The notes under the pieces were generated by a model. That model was not told where the DNA came from. It saw only the letters and a program-made list of their open reading frames with translations, and made no database searches. Source: Athripsodes cinereus (lineage: Eukaryota > Arthropoda > Insecta > Trichoptera > Leptoceridae). Taken from it: 64,000 bases of DNA. The position numbers and the translations under genes are program-made. Location of the stretch: contig OX388307.1 in NCBI GenBank assembly GCA_947579605.1, forward strand, positions 4,813,237 through 4,877,236. Direction: 5' to 3'. Of the stretch, positions 1-10,606 are shown one piece after another; the stretch's first letter is position 1; each line of letters begins with the position of its first letter.

Positions 1-542
1 CTCTCCCTTAATATACATATTGGGAAGTACATGTTAAACGGTTTATAGCGGGAAAAAATACGAAAAAGTTTATATCGAAATAAGGGTACGATGGTTGTTA
101 CGTAAAACGAAATTCTGTTGAAAGAGATAAGTGGATAAGCTGAATTAGTCCTCAACATTCTACTTGAGTTATATTTCAGGTATCTAAAGACACGTGGATA
201 GTTCATAAATTCACATATTTACAGAATCCTTTTATATATATCTTTCCCATCACGGCATCTCTTACAAAACGTGTAACCAATATACTATTTCCATATATGA
301 AATTCTACTACCTAAACACCGACACAGTGAATATATTTCCATATAAAACATAATATGTAGTGAGAGGTCTCCATTTCATAAAAACAAACATTCAGATTAG
401 GTGGCATATCCCATAGCAGACATATTCATGTTTTTATTTTGTGTTTTTTAATTCTACTTTACAAGTAGGTACCTACCTAATTAACTTTTTTAAATATATT
501 TTAAATCATTAAAATCAGGTAAAACAGTAGGTAATCGTAGCT
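1..542. other. AT-rich non-coding stretch with a family A scrap
   Basis: No open frame or RNA gene is supported here. The only recognisable piece is at about 247-286, where CCATCACGGCATCTCTTACA resembles the end of the dispersed repeat called family A in this annotation (fuller copies at 2721, 31428 and 60781). The rest is AT-rich sequence without repeated or coding structure that I can see. Confidence 0.5.
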
Positions 543-939
543 AAATTTCACCTGACAATGATTTATTCATTTATCTACGGCAAAAGTCTTTTTTACTTGT
601 TATATATAAAATTTCACCTGACAATGATTTATTCATTTATCTACGGCAAAAGTCTTTTTTACTTGTTATATATAAAATTTCACCTGACAATGATTTATTC
701 ATTTATCTACGGCAAAAGTCTTTTTTACTTGTTATATATAAAATTTCACCTGACAATGATTTATTCATTTATCTACGGCAAAAGTCTTTTTTACTTGTTA
801 TATATAAAATTTCACCTGACAATGATTTATTCATTTATCTACGGCAAAAGTCTTTTTTACTTGTTATATATAAAATTTCACCTGACAATGATTTATTCAT
901 TTATCTACGGCAAAAGTCTTTTTTACTTGTTATATATAA
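543..939. repeat. Minisatellite: six perfect 66-bp units
   Basis: A 66-bp unit beginning AAATTTCACCTGACAATG is repeated six times head to tail with no mismatch that I can find; the ATG inside the unit falls at 558, 624, 690, 756, 822 and 888. Because 66 is divisible by three and the unit has no stop in one frame, the array produces an artefactual 160-codon reading frame (558-1040) encoding a 22-residue repeat. I do not regard that frame as a gene: it is AT-driven, opens inside the array and runs out into unrelated sequence. Perfect identity implies a recent expansion or ongoing homogenisation. Confidence 0.95.
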
Positions 940-1143
940 ATCATTTTTACATCAATAAAATTGAAAACAAAGCAAATACACATACAAATGTCAAAGACAT
1001 AAAAACTTATAAAAGACAATATAAAAGAAACAATACATAAGATATTAAAATTTAAATAAACAATGCATACATGTACAGAATATAAAAAAATTAAACCACA
1101 ATACAAATATATAAAATGTCCTGATTTTCAAGTTGAATACTAA

Positions 1144-1359
1144 AATATTTCAAAATTCAAATTACTTCTCGAAAAATCCTTTAAGATCAAAAACGAATTC
1201 GAAATTCACGTTGGTGGAGAAGACATGAATGATGGTGAAGTAGAAGTAATACAAAAAGAAGGAATGGGAGGGCAACGACCCACTATGAAAGCTTCAACAG
1301 ATGTTTTATACAACACATTAGTATCTTATACAACTGCTAGACAACTAGGGCATAAATAA
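1144..1359 (+). CDS. Unrecognised coding-like fragment, no ATG start
   Basis: A frame open from 1144 to the TAA at 1357-1359 reads about 71 residues with a protein-like composition unlike the surrounding AT-rich frames. It has a lysine-rich start, then VGGEDMNDGEVEVIQKEGMG near the middle and VSYTTARQLGHK at the C terminus. Glycine, acidic residues and arginine are well represented, which is unusual for chance ORFs in this window. It lacks an initiator ATG at its 5' end and is directly followed by a TAAA microsatellite, so it may be the last exon of a gene or the 3' end of a degraded transposon gene. I do not recognise the family. Confidence 0.4.
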   Translation, partial: NISKFKLLLEKSFKIKNEFEIHVGGEDMNDGEVEVIQKEGMGGQRPTMKASTDVLYNTLVSYTTARQLGHK

Positions 1360-2188
1360 ATAAATAAATAAGGAGCATTATTTATTTACGTAGACACACA
1401 CGTAATACATTCCTACCACAATAATAATAATTAACATACAAATTAATCTGAAGCATTAAAACTATCACGACTGCCATTAATAATGTAACCAGCGCCATAA
1501 TTCTTCACCGGCTCAATGGCAATTAACACGTGATGCCATAAAATAATATACCGATACGACAAAGTACAATAAGGGGGATGCATCCCACACTAGAGGAAAT
1601 AAATAGGATGTATTTGTATAATCTATACATTGAATAAATTTTTCAGGAAATCCAGCAAGGTATGCGGACCATGTCTGCTTTTAGCTCAGCAGTAGTGGAA
1701 GCGAAAAGGACTTACTGTTATCTGGATTAAATAATTGCTGTCAGGAATAACTGAGAATCTATAGTAAAAGATCGGAAAGCTTAGCGATCAACTATATTCA
1801 AAGAAAGCTTTTCAAAAAAGTTTTACAAGAGTTCGTGTAGTTCTATAAACATAAAAATAGAAAAAGTTTCAGAGAGAAGATAAAGAAACGTCTGTTAATA
1901 CTTTGAGTTAAAGGGAAACAAAATTCATACAAAAATTTCACAACCCTTGAATTTGTTTATGTTATCTGTACACATACGGCGCTAAACAAATAAGAATCCA
2001 CATACCATGACAATTATAATTTCTATAAAAAGAAGTAGAAACCCCTTACAATTTGGTTTGTGGACATGTATTTTATATTCTGTCCACATACACTAGTTAC
2101 TTCTCACGTTTACTAATTGAGACATTTATTTGAATGCTAATATTATAGAGCCTTAATAATCCTGGCAGGTGGAAGGGGGGGGGCTTAC
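1360..2188. other. Non-coding, nothing assigned
   Basis: The stretch opens with a short TAAA run and a GGAGCATTATTTATTTACG tract, then AT-rich unique-looking sequence. No repeat family, RNA gene or credible reading frame was seen. Confidence 0.4.
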
Positions 2189-2208
2189 CAGTGCGACAGC
2201 AACGACAC
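2189..2208 (-). other. Candidate 20-nt microexon on the minus strand
   Basis: Read on the minus strand, TTTCCCACAG (acceptor-like, plus 2209-2218) is followed after only 20 nt by CACTG and GTAAGC (donor-like, plus 2183-2188). Both splice signals are close to consensus, but the pyrimidine tract upstream of the acceptor is weak and 20 nt is very short. This is speculation unless transcript data support it. Alternatively the GTAAGC is a chance donor. Confidence 0.15.
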
Positions 2209-2720
2209 CTGTGGGAAATACCACGAATAGCAACACAACAAACTATAAAACATACACATATATACATGCATAGCTAGAGAGCTATATTAAAATGTATGTA
2301 GGTGTGTACTGTGTACACTTCTTGGTGTGATTACACACAGTGTCCTTTAAGTATAAACAAGTTTAAGGATAACACATTACGTTTAATGGAGGCATTACAC
2401 AGGATTATATTGGGGATTTTTATGTGACATTTACACGCTACAGTATCTAGGTACTACGTAATAATGTTGCTGGTATTATGAATAAAATCCCTGCATAGTA
2501 ATGTTAAAATTTTATGGGACAGGGAGGACACGCTGAACATTTTTATTTTTCCAGGTAGAGATGAGGTCAACATATTCTTTTGAAAATATGACAATATTTA
2601 ACACTTAAAATGGGAAGATCTAGATTGGAATCCTATCGCCGAATAATTGTCAAATGTAGCATAATTACGATCATCCGTAACGTCCATTAATAAGCTGAGA
2701 GAACCCAGCAGATACTATAC

Positions 2721-2850
2721 TATACCATCACCGCATAATCCACTAGTGGGGTAGCCAGCAGACTAGCTGCATATAAGAAACAAGAATGCTGTCCTCTCCG
2801 TGCCAATATAAAATCAAGACGTTCAGGATGGGTGGCAAACCTCATCCCAC
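2721..2850 (+). repeat. Family A dispersed repeat copy
   Basis: Starts TATACCATCACCGCATAATC, continues through GGGGTAGCCAGCAGACTAGC and GTGCCAATA to TTCAGGATGGGTGGCA. The same order of blocks recurs at 6694, 27598, 31428, 44420, 57575 and 60781 on the plus strand and at 52660, 54335 and 63210 on the minus strand. The outer 40 bp resemble the 3' terminus of the RTE-like LINE that follows at 2871, so family A may be a LINE-derived internal-deletion product. Confidence 0.7.
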
Positions 2851-2870
2851 TATTGTTTCTGTTACTATTA

Positions 2871-3200
2871 CTATACCCTCACGCCGTATCCCAAGTGGGG
2901 TAGGCAGAGAGAACGGAACGCCATATAGATCTACTCTACATACTTCTTTTGCTTCCTTCACATTCATTCAATTTCTCATACAAAACACGCAAATTTCTCT
3001 CTGTCAACCTTAATAATTAGATCCACGTTTTCTCACACCCTCTCTTTCAAGTAAATTCACTGTCTTCATAATCCTTTCATTGTCCATTCACTTCACATAT
3101 CCAAACCATCGCACATTTATTAACCTGCATGTTATCCATAACACTCTTCTCGCATCTGCTCATTCTCCTAATATCCTCATTCCTCACACTATGTTTTCAC
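2871..3200 (-). mobile_element. RTE-like LINE, decayed 3' fragment
   Basis: On the plus strand the copy begins at the LINE 3' terminus (CTATACCCTCACGCCGTATC) and runs backwards into coding debris. The minus strand, with frame changes, gives matches to the conserved RWFGHVERM region of lepidopteran RTE-type endonuclease-reverse transcriptases (for example WFGYVK followed by MDNERIMKTV). The fuller copy is at 39585-40311. It is 5'-truncated and interrupted by stops. Confidence 0.65.
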
Positions 3201-5339
3201 ATTTTTTTTTTAGTAAATCTTATTCTACTCCGGGAATCTACAGATATATATGATAATACTTATTAAATATCTCAAATACATATTGGCCAAAAATCGTTTT
3301 CGATATATTACCTATATACAATACATAAGTATGTCAACGAGTTCTGGGAGTAAAAAGCAATTTCCCCGTAAGAGGGAGCACGCTAAATAATAATGACGTT
3401 ATATAGGAAGTCATCACATCACTCCATATTTCTACTCCTACTGCTACCCCTTTTCTTAATATACCTAAGCTGTAATAAGAGACAGCCACCTTCTTCGTCT
3501 TCCATTTCCTTATTAATAAAATTATGTCACTTGATGGAATATCGCTGGCTAAAATTTTTAAATATTTCGTTACGATGTAAGGCACATGAATATCTAGACA
3601 TTGTGCAAAACGCAAACGTCACAAACAATTACGACAATGTAAGTGGAGAGTGTGATAGAATTTAATGTTGGTTAATAATTTTTATGGATTTTTGTAATAT
3701 TTTTCGAATAACTGTAACATTGTTTGGTCCAAAATAAAAGAAATATTGAAGGCCACCAATTGACCACCCGCTTAGCGCACAAGTTTGGGGGTTCCATTTA
3801 CCCGAAATTCTTAACTAAGCTAGTCTTATCCACACTGGAGACGCTATAGTAAGCAGTCTAAAGCGGTGGCCGACCAAAGTAGCCCCCGTGTTTGGGATCT
3901 TTCGGCTACACTCCTTCGATGTCCCTCTAGCCGAGCAAAGATTTAATAAAATAACAAAAAAAGCATTTTCTTAACCTAGGTACCAAATCAATATTTAACA
4001 TATAACAAAAAATAAATAAAAATAACTAGTAAAAATGTTTCCAAATTCACGAGCAATTGAGAATTAAAACTGAAAAATAACAAAAATATTACTGACACAA
4101 TGTTCAAATATATTATTATTTTATATTTGCAAATACAGAATAGGGGAGTCGAGTCTGATAATAATTCAGGAATCTTTTGCAAAAGATGATGGATTTAGAG
4201 TTATATTTATAATACAAGGGTCCTTCTCTCTTCGGAGGCGCAGCGGTAGTAGACAGGGTCCTTCGATAAATTTGGAAAATCCCTCGTATTATTAGTATTA
4301 AAATATGTTATATTATTTATTGCCCGTTCCTTCTCACTTCTTGGCAAAGTGAAATACAGTAGCACTCGGGTATTTTCATCGTTATTTTTTTATCAAGCAC
4401 GCAGCTTGAAGCTGGTGTGATTGATATTATCCTCATATTTGAATGATCTTGTGCAATTTCAGTTGTTCCATTTGTCCACTTCCCGATTCCAATAAAGTGG
4501 CAGATATGTATTTCTATTTCCATAATAGTTATTACGTGACCATAATGTGTTCAGTAAATCTGCGCACCACTTAGAGCAGCAGCAGAGTATAACGGATAAA
4601 TAATCAATGTAACCTAGTTCTCTAAAAAAAATATATCCTCATCATTTATGTATATATTTTTAACTACTCCATAAAAATAAGGCACTCAAGACAATCTTCT
4701 ATACGAAGTTGCATTAAATTTTTCGTGAATCTTATAAATTTAAAACGTGAATCCATTTCTAAAATAAACAAAATGTCTACCTGTTGCCTATGCATAAAAA
4801 ACGTCATAATATGTAAATTTTATCAATATAAAGACGAAATACAGTACACTAAATGAATAAACGTTAAATGATGAAAAAAAGTATACCATCATGGGACAAA
4901 ACAGAGCAATAAAATTAGGGTTTAGGACTGATATAAGAACAGTAAGTAGTATTATTTATATGCATGTAGTATCCCCCTGAAGTACATACGTTATTCCAAT
5001 ATTAGATACAAACAAAGCCTATTTAATTCACGTAATATTCAGAACTCTTATTAACACGACGCGAACTGAATAAAATAATTTCTACATGTGACAACTTTTG
5101 ATTTTGTCCTCTTGAAAATTGTTGATAAAATATATCCGAAACTTGTTCTGATTTCCCGGACACTTCCTAAATGTTTGATTCTTTGGACTTTTTTTATGAT
5201 ATATATTTTTTAGATATGAAGTATTTTATCTGGTAAATAAGAATCCGGTCGAGTTTTGTTGATTTTTTAACCACAAAATTGATTACTTGCATTTTTCGTA
5301 CGCGTTCGGCATATCAAATGTTTAAATTTTGACAAATTG
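3201..5339. other. Mostly unassigned non-coding DNA
   Basis: No gene supported. The opposite-strand ORFs near 3334-3665 are short, AT-shaped and mutually overlapping. A 25-bp block CTACACTCCTTCGATGTCCC plus CTCTAG at 3906-3930 recurs exactly at 28847-28871. Around 4225-4260 there is a small GC-richer patch with no assignable structure. Confidence 0.4.
3906..3930 (+). repeat. 25-bp block shared exactly with 28847-28871
   Basis: The block begins CTACACTCCTTCGATGTC and ends CCTCTAG, and is identical at 28847-28871, 25 kb away, with weaker similarity on the left (GGATCTTTCGG versus GGAATCTTTTGA). Identity over 25 bp in such AT-rich DNA is not chance. It is probably part of a dispersed repeat whose other sections have diverged. 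Confidence 0.6.
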
Positions 5340-5450
5340 TATGTTAGGTTAGGTGAGGTCTGGTATTATTTAATACTACAACACATTAAATTGACAATTA
5401 TTTTTACGTTTGACTGATTGCAGTTTAGGTCAGGTTAGGTCTGGAATTAT
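5340..5450 (+). repeat. Duplicated TTAGGTTAGG-type segment
   Basis: Two related segments, TTAGGTTAGGTGAGGTCTGG at 5343-5362 and AGGTCAGGTTAGGTCTGG at about 5427-5444, each followed by a TATTATTT/AATTATTTT tract, lie about 84 bp apart. GGTTAGGT tracts are common interspersed motifs in insect genomes. This is too short and imperfect to call an interstitial telomere array. Confidence 0.5.
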
Positions 5451-6693
5451 TTTATTCTCCAGTATTGAGCACGAAAAATACAACCAATCAAATTTGTGCT
5501 TTTGAAATCGACCAAATTTTGACGAATTATCATTTCTCAGGTGAAGTACTACATAACTACATCTAAGTATATAAAACATAAATTCGAAGTAATTTAATAG
5601 TATTATAGTCAAAAAATGTATGGATAGATACCAAACTATACACTTGCATGCCTACATATTATGTTTGATTGGTAAATACCATATGCCTGAGCTAACTATT
5701 ATATAAATGTATGGCTATATATATTTGTTGATAGAGTACTAACTTACCTAGTTATGTTTGCATGTTTTTTATAGATAAATTTTATTTTTTGTAATTGAAG
5801 ACTATAATTTTCTTCTTCACGTTGGTTGTAAAAAGGCATAAATATTTCACGAATAAATAAATAAATATAATTACAAAATATATAAATTTTTGACTTCTTG
5901 CATTACACCAGTACTAAACGTTATATTGTTATTTTTATTTATTTATTTTATTTATTTTAATAGATACAACAGCTTTAACAATGAATAATACAATAATATA
6001 CATTTAATAATTTACATCGCCAATGTTAATGAGTGATTTATATAGATGCGCATAAAATTGCGAATTCTCGAATTGTTATTTCGCATAGCTCTACTTTGTT
6101 TTTTTTTATAAGATTTAAAAAACTCAGGTAAAGCCCGGCTTATGGGCTTTCATAGAAAACGCGCCACTGACTGATACATATTTTTACCATGCGTAAGTAA
6201 ACGGTAAAGAGGAGGACATACGGTACAATACACATCTAAAAATAATACAAGGTGAGTGAATACTCAAGAAGGTACGTAGGTTTCTGGAGGAGTACTTATA
6301 GGCTTTGTAAAATGATTTATTATGCCCGGGGAAAGAATGGAGATTGGACCCGGAGATGGTTTTATTATTATTATTATATACATGATAATTTATTGTACAA
6401 TAATAATAATAACACTAACAAAATTTATTATCATATATACGCAGACAATCAACAACAATTGTATATACGAAAAGGGGTGCAATTTGTGTAATTTTATGGT
6501 ATGTACAGTTACACATATTCATATTATTGAGAAAATTTCAAAGAAAATATGGTTCAGGAAATTGCTGAAAGCCGGTAGAGGAATGTCTATTTTTAAAGAT
6601 ATTTTTTACGTTTTTCTATAGGTACCTACTTTTTTTGTAAATCTTTATAAAGGTGGAAATATTGAATGGTATTATTTTTACAACTTATTCATT
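5451..6693. other. Non-coding with simple TTTA repeats
   Basis: Contains TTTATTTA-type simple repeats near 5935-5960 and an ATT tract near 6361-6380. The overlapping plus-strand ORFs at 6252-6621 are made largely of Ile/Tyr/Asn runs from that tract and are not gene-like. Confidence 0.45.
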
Positions 6694-6775
6694 CATACCA
6701 TCACGGCATTTCTCATGAGTGGGGTAACCAGTGGAGTAACTGCGTGTTATAAACATGAAATTCATGGTCTTTTTG
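6694..6775 (+). repeat. Family A dispersed repeat, short copy
   Basis: CATACCATCACGGCATTTCT followed by GAGTGGGGTAACCAGTGGAG and a TATAAACATGAAATTCATGG block matches the first 80 bp of family A. Downstream homology is lost. Confidence 0.65.
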
Positions 6776-7083
6776 TTATTAGTGTTCAATTATTATTCAA
6801 TTATATTCAATTATAAACAATACCTCAAAACAGCAACTAAGGTTGCTGGTGTCAAAGGCTACCATTAAAGGTTTGTTTATGGATGGATGGCATATTTAGT
6901 CGATGCAAGATATTGTAAGATTTGTAATTATTTCATAACTGTACACAATTTCAAGATCACGCGACACATCTGCTAATGCTAAGACAAGAACTGATATTAA
7001 CATCTGATACGAAGTTAAGAATGTAACAATTATATTCTTCTTTTGTCTACCTCTGAAGTGATGCGGTGTATGCACGTGGTAAA

Positions 7084-7125
7084 GCTTACCTGTAACAAAA
7101 AAGAAAAATAATGTTAGTTAAAAAA
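7084..7125 (-). promoter_or_regulatory. Recursive-splice (ratchet-point) candidate
   Basis: On the minus strand the order is a branch-point-like TAACTAAC (plus 7113-7120), a U-rich tract TTTTTCTTTTTTGTTACAG, and immediately GTAAGC, giving a back-to-back acceptor|donor CAG|GTAAGC with the junction at 7090/7089. That is the layout of insect recursive splice sites, where a zero-length exon lets a long intron be removed in steps. It would place this part of the window inside a long intron of a minus-strand gene. No flanking exons were identified, so function is inferred from the motif only. Confidence 0.45.
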
Positions 7126-7429
7126 AAAACAATCACAAAAATAAATTAACAACGCTGAATAGAGCGTCCATTTGGTGTCACAGAACAGTTCAATTAGTTG
7201 ATAGGTACTATGTACCTACATGATGTTACCGCCTGGTAGTTAAATTAGCCAGTAAACTGAATGGCTAGGCAGTTAGTTAACTCCCAGCATTCATTAGAAC
7301 AGCTAGCTTTATTGTTTAATGCGACGTTTATCAATCTCAATGCCACAGTGCTAAATAAAAAAAGTTTAACTTCAGGCAAAACTTGAAAATTGACGCGTCA
7401 TCGGGATTTAACGAAACGGCTAGGTATTC
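7126..7429. other. Non-coding, nothing assigned
   Basis: AT-rich sequence with a repeated CAGTTAGTTAACTC-like motif near 7240-7290; no feature supported. Confidence 0.35.
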
Positions 7430-7868
7430 AATAATAATAAACACTTTATTGTCAAAAATAAATTTTACAAAAGGCGTACATATTGCCTTGAGGCAAAGTC
7501 TTCCAGTAAACCTACTTCAATGTTTGATAAGCGAGTTTAGATCAATTTAGGTAAACAGGACGTATAAACAGAAAATAGAATATAATATAAAACAAGAATA
7601 CATAGATGAATACAAGAAAAATGTAAGCATAAACCTATGCCTATATACAAGTATCTAAGTGAGTGCTCAGTGCTATCTACTATTAATGAGATGGTGAGTT
7701 GTTTATGAGGGATTTTACTTTATATTTGAATGAGCCTATAGTTGAAGAGGACCGAATATCATTCGGGAGGTTGTTCCAGATTCTGGTAGCATGTACGGTG
7801 AAAGATGATGAGTAAAAACATGTACTATGAGTGCCGGCATTTAACTCACCGCCTAGCCATTTAGTCAA
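7430..7868 (-). mobile_element. CR1/Jockey-like LINE, 3' terminal fragment
   Basis: The minus frame at 7683-7868 encodes about 61 residues including ATRIWNNLPNDIRSS and SFKYKVKSLI. This is the conserved WN-LP-IR...SFK-LK motif at the C terminus of CR1/L2/Jockey-type reverse transcriptases. Downstream on the same strand lies a 3' UTR ending GACAATAAAGTGTTTATTAT with an ATT-type tail at plus 7430-7440. The copy is 5'-truncated, as is usual for LINE insertions by target-primed reverse transcription. The exact clade cannot be decided from this length. Confidence 0.75.
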
Positions 7869-8195
7869 CTGACTGAATCAACTATCGGACGGCGACTTAT
7901 ATATAAAGTTCATAAAATAGTTTATAATATAATTTTATTATTGCATGAATATTAATATACAGGAATTTAATAAATGACAAAGCAAATGCTTCTAAACCAA
8001 TAATAGTAATCGCCAAATACATGTGACTATTTTACTGTTAATAAATATGCACTACATACGAGTAGATTCGTTATTTTTATTTTGTTTGTAAATATGTACG
8101 TATGTTTAATTGTCGTCTTAACGAAAATGCAACTATAGTGACATAATATTACCCTCTATAAAAACTCTCGGCTTTAACAAACTACCTGCTTAAAG

Positions 8196-8600
8196 ATTAT
8201 TTGGTCAATTTCTACTATAGGTTATCCAATAGTATCCAGTTAGAAATTATATATTGATGATCATAATTTTACGATTTTTTATTATCCTTCACTGTGTACC
8301 GTAACAAGATATCACAGAAGCCATATGGGGGACGAGGGTTTGCATCTTGTCCAGTGATTGTAATTTAATGTAAATGCATAATTATGCCATGAAATTCGAC
8401 TATGTACAGGAGTAAATCATTACAAATACAAATTATATTATAAATACAATTTGTACCCCTCCCCCATCTCATACCTGGATGCCCTATGATATCTTGTAAC
8501 GGTGTACAGTGAAATATAATAAAAATAAATACAACAATGATCATCAATAATATCTAACTGGATACTATTGGATAACCTATAGTAGAAATTGACCGATTAT
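8196..8600. mobile_element. Palindromic MITE with ~125-bp inverted arms
   Basis: The left arm (8196 to about 8325) reads ATTATTTGGTCAATTTCTAC, TATAGGTTATCCAATAGTAT and on to CCGTAACAAGATATCAC. The right arm (about 8475-8600) is its reverse complement with scattered changes (GTGATATCTTGTTACGG versus TATGATATCTTGTAACGG, and GGATACTATTGGATAACC preserved). The middle has no coding capacity. It is a non-autonomous foldback or MITE-like element; the superfamily is undetermined because a clear target duplication was not found. Confidence 0.75.
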
Positions 8601-8714
8601 TTTACATATTTTATTTACTTATTGAATAATATATACTTTTTTGTGAAACCATGTCTAAAATTGAATCTGAAAGTAACCATATGGTCCTTCATGTTAACCA
8701 AATTATTGTCATTA

Positions 8715-9035
8715 TCTTCTTCTTCTTCTTTTACTTCAGTTAGGACTATGTCCTGTGGTTCTCGGAGCCTGCTCCTGGGAGGTGGATGTCCAACTGTCCC
8801 TCCATCGTTTAGGTGGTCTTCCAGGGGGTCTGTTTCCTGTCATGCTTTCATCTGCTGCAATTCTCACCACTCGATCTGAGCTCGCCCTCTCCACATGATC
8901 TCTCCAGAAACGTCTTCTTGTTCTGCCCCATCGCACAACATCTTCGACATTACAGATTCTTCTAATTTCTGAATTTCTCATTCTGTCACGAAGAGTTATA
9001 CCTGCGATGGGTCGTAGAGTTTTCATTGTCATTAT
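8715..9035 (-). mobile_element. LINE 3' fragment (GRPPKRW family)
   Basis: The minus frame 8736-9032 encodes 98 residues with LRPIAGITLRDRMRNSEIRR near the N terminus, then RFWRDHVERA and GRPPGRPPKRWRDSW. This is the classical C-terminal region of insect endonuclease-reverse transcriptases (compare GVTRLDRIRN..DIR, W.GHV.R and GRPKKRW). The stop is followed by a GAAGAAGAAGAAG tail (plus 8715-8732), as in RTE/CR1-type elements with short simple-repeat tails. The copy is 5'-truncated but this part is uninterrupted, so the insertion is fairly young. Confidence 0.8.
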
Positions 9036-9220
9036 AATTTACTAAAATTATTATTACTGGTTAGATGAGAGAAATCACTGAGTAATATAAAATACCTGGT
9101 GACAATCTCCCAACACATTTTTTTAATGCAAATTAATTGGTTGTTTTCGTTATATAACTGACGATGCTCGAAAAAAGAAAAATAAATAAACAATCTTGAT
9201 GTAGGTACTTAATTATATCG

Positions 9221-9335
9221 TCAACCGACAGTATTTGGTGGAAATTCATGTTAAATTAATGAAAATAAAACACTTATATTTAGTGCTTCCACCGAGACTT
9301 TATTAATTGCGAGCCGACATTAAATTTCCTTGATT
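9221..9335 (-). mobile_element. Penelope-like terminal-repeat fragment (PLE-A), ribozyme lost
   Basis: The minus strand reads GGCTCGCAATTAATAAAG, then a variable AT region, then AATTTCCACCAAATACTGTC and GGTTGACG. The block order and the end (TCCACCAAGAACCGTCGGTT in better copies) match PLE-A copies at 34761-34900 and 54964-55095. The CUGACGA core of the hammerhead is not recognisable here. Confidence 0.55.
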
Positions 9336-10224
9336 TTTCAATATAAAAGGTTTGTATATGCAGAACGGAGATTACAACTCGAGAACCTCGTGACTCAAAG
9401 ACAAGAAAGTTACTTTCATGCACACGGGCCGTCGATATGAAGATGTCCTGGATACCTATAGATGTTATATGTATTTATGTTTGGTGCGATGTATCATCGC
9501 GTGAGTACCATTACACAAGATTTATGTCTTAGTTTGGGTCAAAATAGATCTGTGTGAATCGTCTCGAATTTGTATGTTATATGTTGTAATTATTCCAAAG
9601 CCGAGTTGAAAGTTAGTAAAATTAATTTTATATTAATAACCAGAATGTAATAATAATAATATGTATGATTAAAGCGGTCAAACAAATGAAAGACAAACAA
9701 TTAATGGGATAAATTCATTGAAACAATTGAAATGAATAACTGAATGTCAACCAATGATGATAATATTAAATCATTGCAATGGCTAGTTAGTTAGCTTCAG
9801 TACCTACCTTATATTATTTATATAAAATCATAATATTGAATGGCTATGTTGATGATGCAGCCGCAATAAAACTATGCACACATGCAATTCAAAAAGCGAC
9901 AAGTCCATTCCAAAAATAGCATATTTCGAAAAAATTGTTTTGCTTGTATACCAGACCTGATTATTATAGGTACTTGGTAAAAATTTAACTTCCTTTATAG
10001 TTTATCCGTTACTTAATTAATACACAAGTTCCAAAAGTGTACGCAAGGATAAAAATAAGTGATGTATCTATTCTCCTGCAGATCCATTTTTCATAGATAT
10101 TTAACTATTTATGTTTCTATTTTAGTTGGCTATTATGTAGTTTAATCAATACGATGAAAATCCACCTCTAAAAACTTCAATAGTGACAGAAATAGAAATG
10201 TGCTGTTTTCTTAGTTTCAATGTT
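9336..10224. other. Non-coding, nothing assigned
   Basis: AT-rich DNA with no recognised repeat. The CTGACGATGCTCGAAA string at about 9158 superficially resembles a hammerhead core but has no stem II. Confidence 0.35.
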
Positions 10225-10279
10225 CTTCCATCGATGAGGATTTGCAGGCATACGCCGCAAGTGGCGATCGATTCTTACT

Positions 10280-10325
10280 GACTACCGCCCCGCAAAGGAA
10301 GTAGCGTGATGGTGGTATTAGTTGC
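10280..10325 (+). mobile_element. RTE-like LINE 3' terminus scrap
   Basis: CGCCCCGCAAAGGAAGTAGC followed by GTGATGGTGGTAT resembles the last codons and terminus of the RTE-like LINE. The minus-strand copy at 39.6 kb ends AYPAREVA-stop followed by WY-type sequence. Very short and therefore uncertain. Confidence 0.35.
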
Positions 10326-10410
10326 TCTTAATTCGTTATTTTTTAAAAATGTAAAGCAAGTATTTAGATAGCTACAGTGGAATTTTGAAAAAAAAAAATT
10401 TATTTAAATT

Positions 10411-10606
10411 TTTCAATTTTGCTGTGGAACAAAATTCCCTTTGAGATGCGAACTCTGGAGAGTGTGGAGGTGTTCAAGACGAGGTTAAAGACCCTATTGT
10501 TCGGGAGGTGTTATGATTCTTAAATGGGCCCTTGCGGTGGTTTCTCCACAAAACGGCGCATCATAAATAAGTTGTCTAGTTATTATTATTATTATTATTA
10601 TTATTA
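10411..10606 (+). mobile_element. CR1/L2-like LINE 3' end with (ATT)n tail
   Basis: From 10422 the frame reads LWNKIPFEMRTLESVEVF and then KTRLKTLLFGRCYDS-stop, the conserved C terminus of CR1/L2-type RTs (WN.LP..IR.....FK..LKT.LF). It is followed by a 3' UTR (GGGCCCTTGCGGTGG, CACAAAACGGCGCATC, GTCTAG) and an (ATT)n tail at about 10582-10605. The 3' end is shared with the SINE at 25881 and with LINE ends at 42297, 50172 and 61852. Confidence 0.8.

Noticed and set aside
558..1040. 160-codon ORF with a 22-residue repeat
   Set aside because: It is produced by the 66-bp minisatellite, whose period is divisible by three; no signal peptide or domain, and the unit is repeated without synonymous change.
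5340..5450. Interstitial telomere array of TTAGG repeats
   Set aside because: Only two or three imperfect GGTTAGGT words; this motif is frequent in insect non-coding DNA.
9150..9180. CTGACGATGCTCGAAA as a hammerhead core
   Set aside because: Only 5 nt between the core strands, so no stem II, and no complementary stem I.
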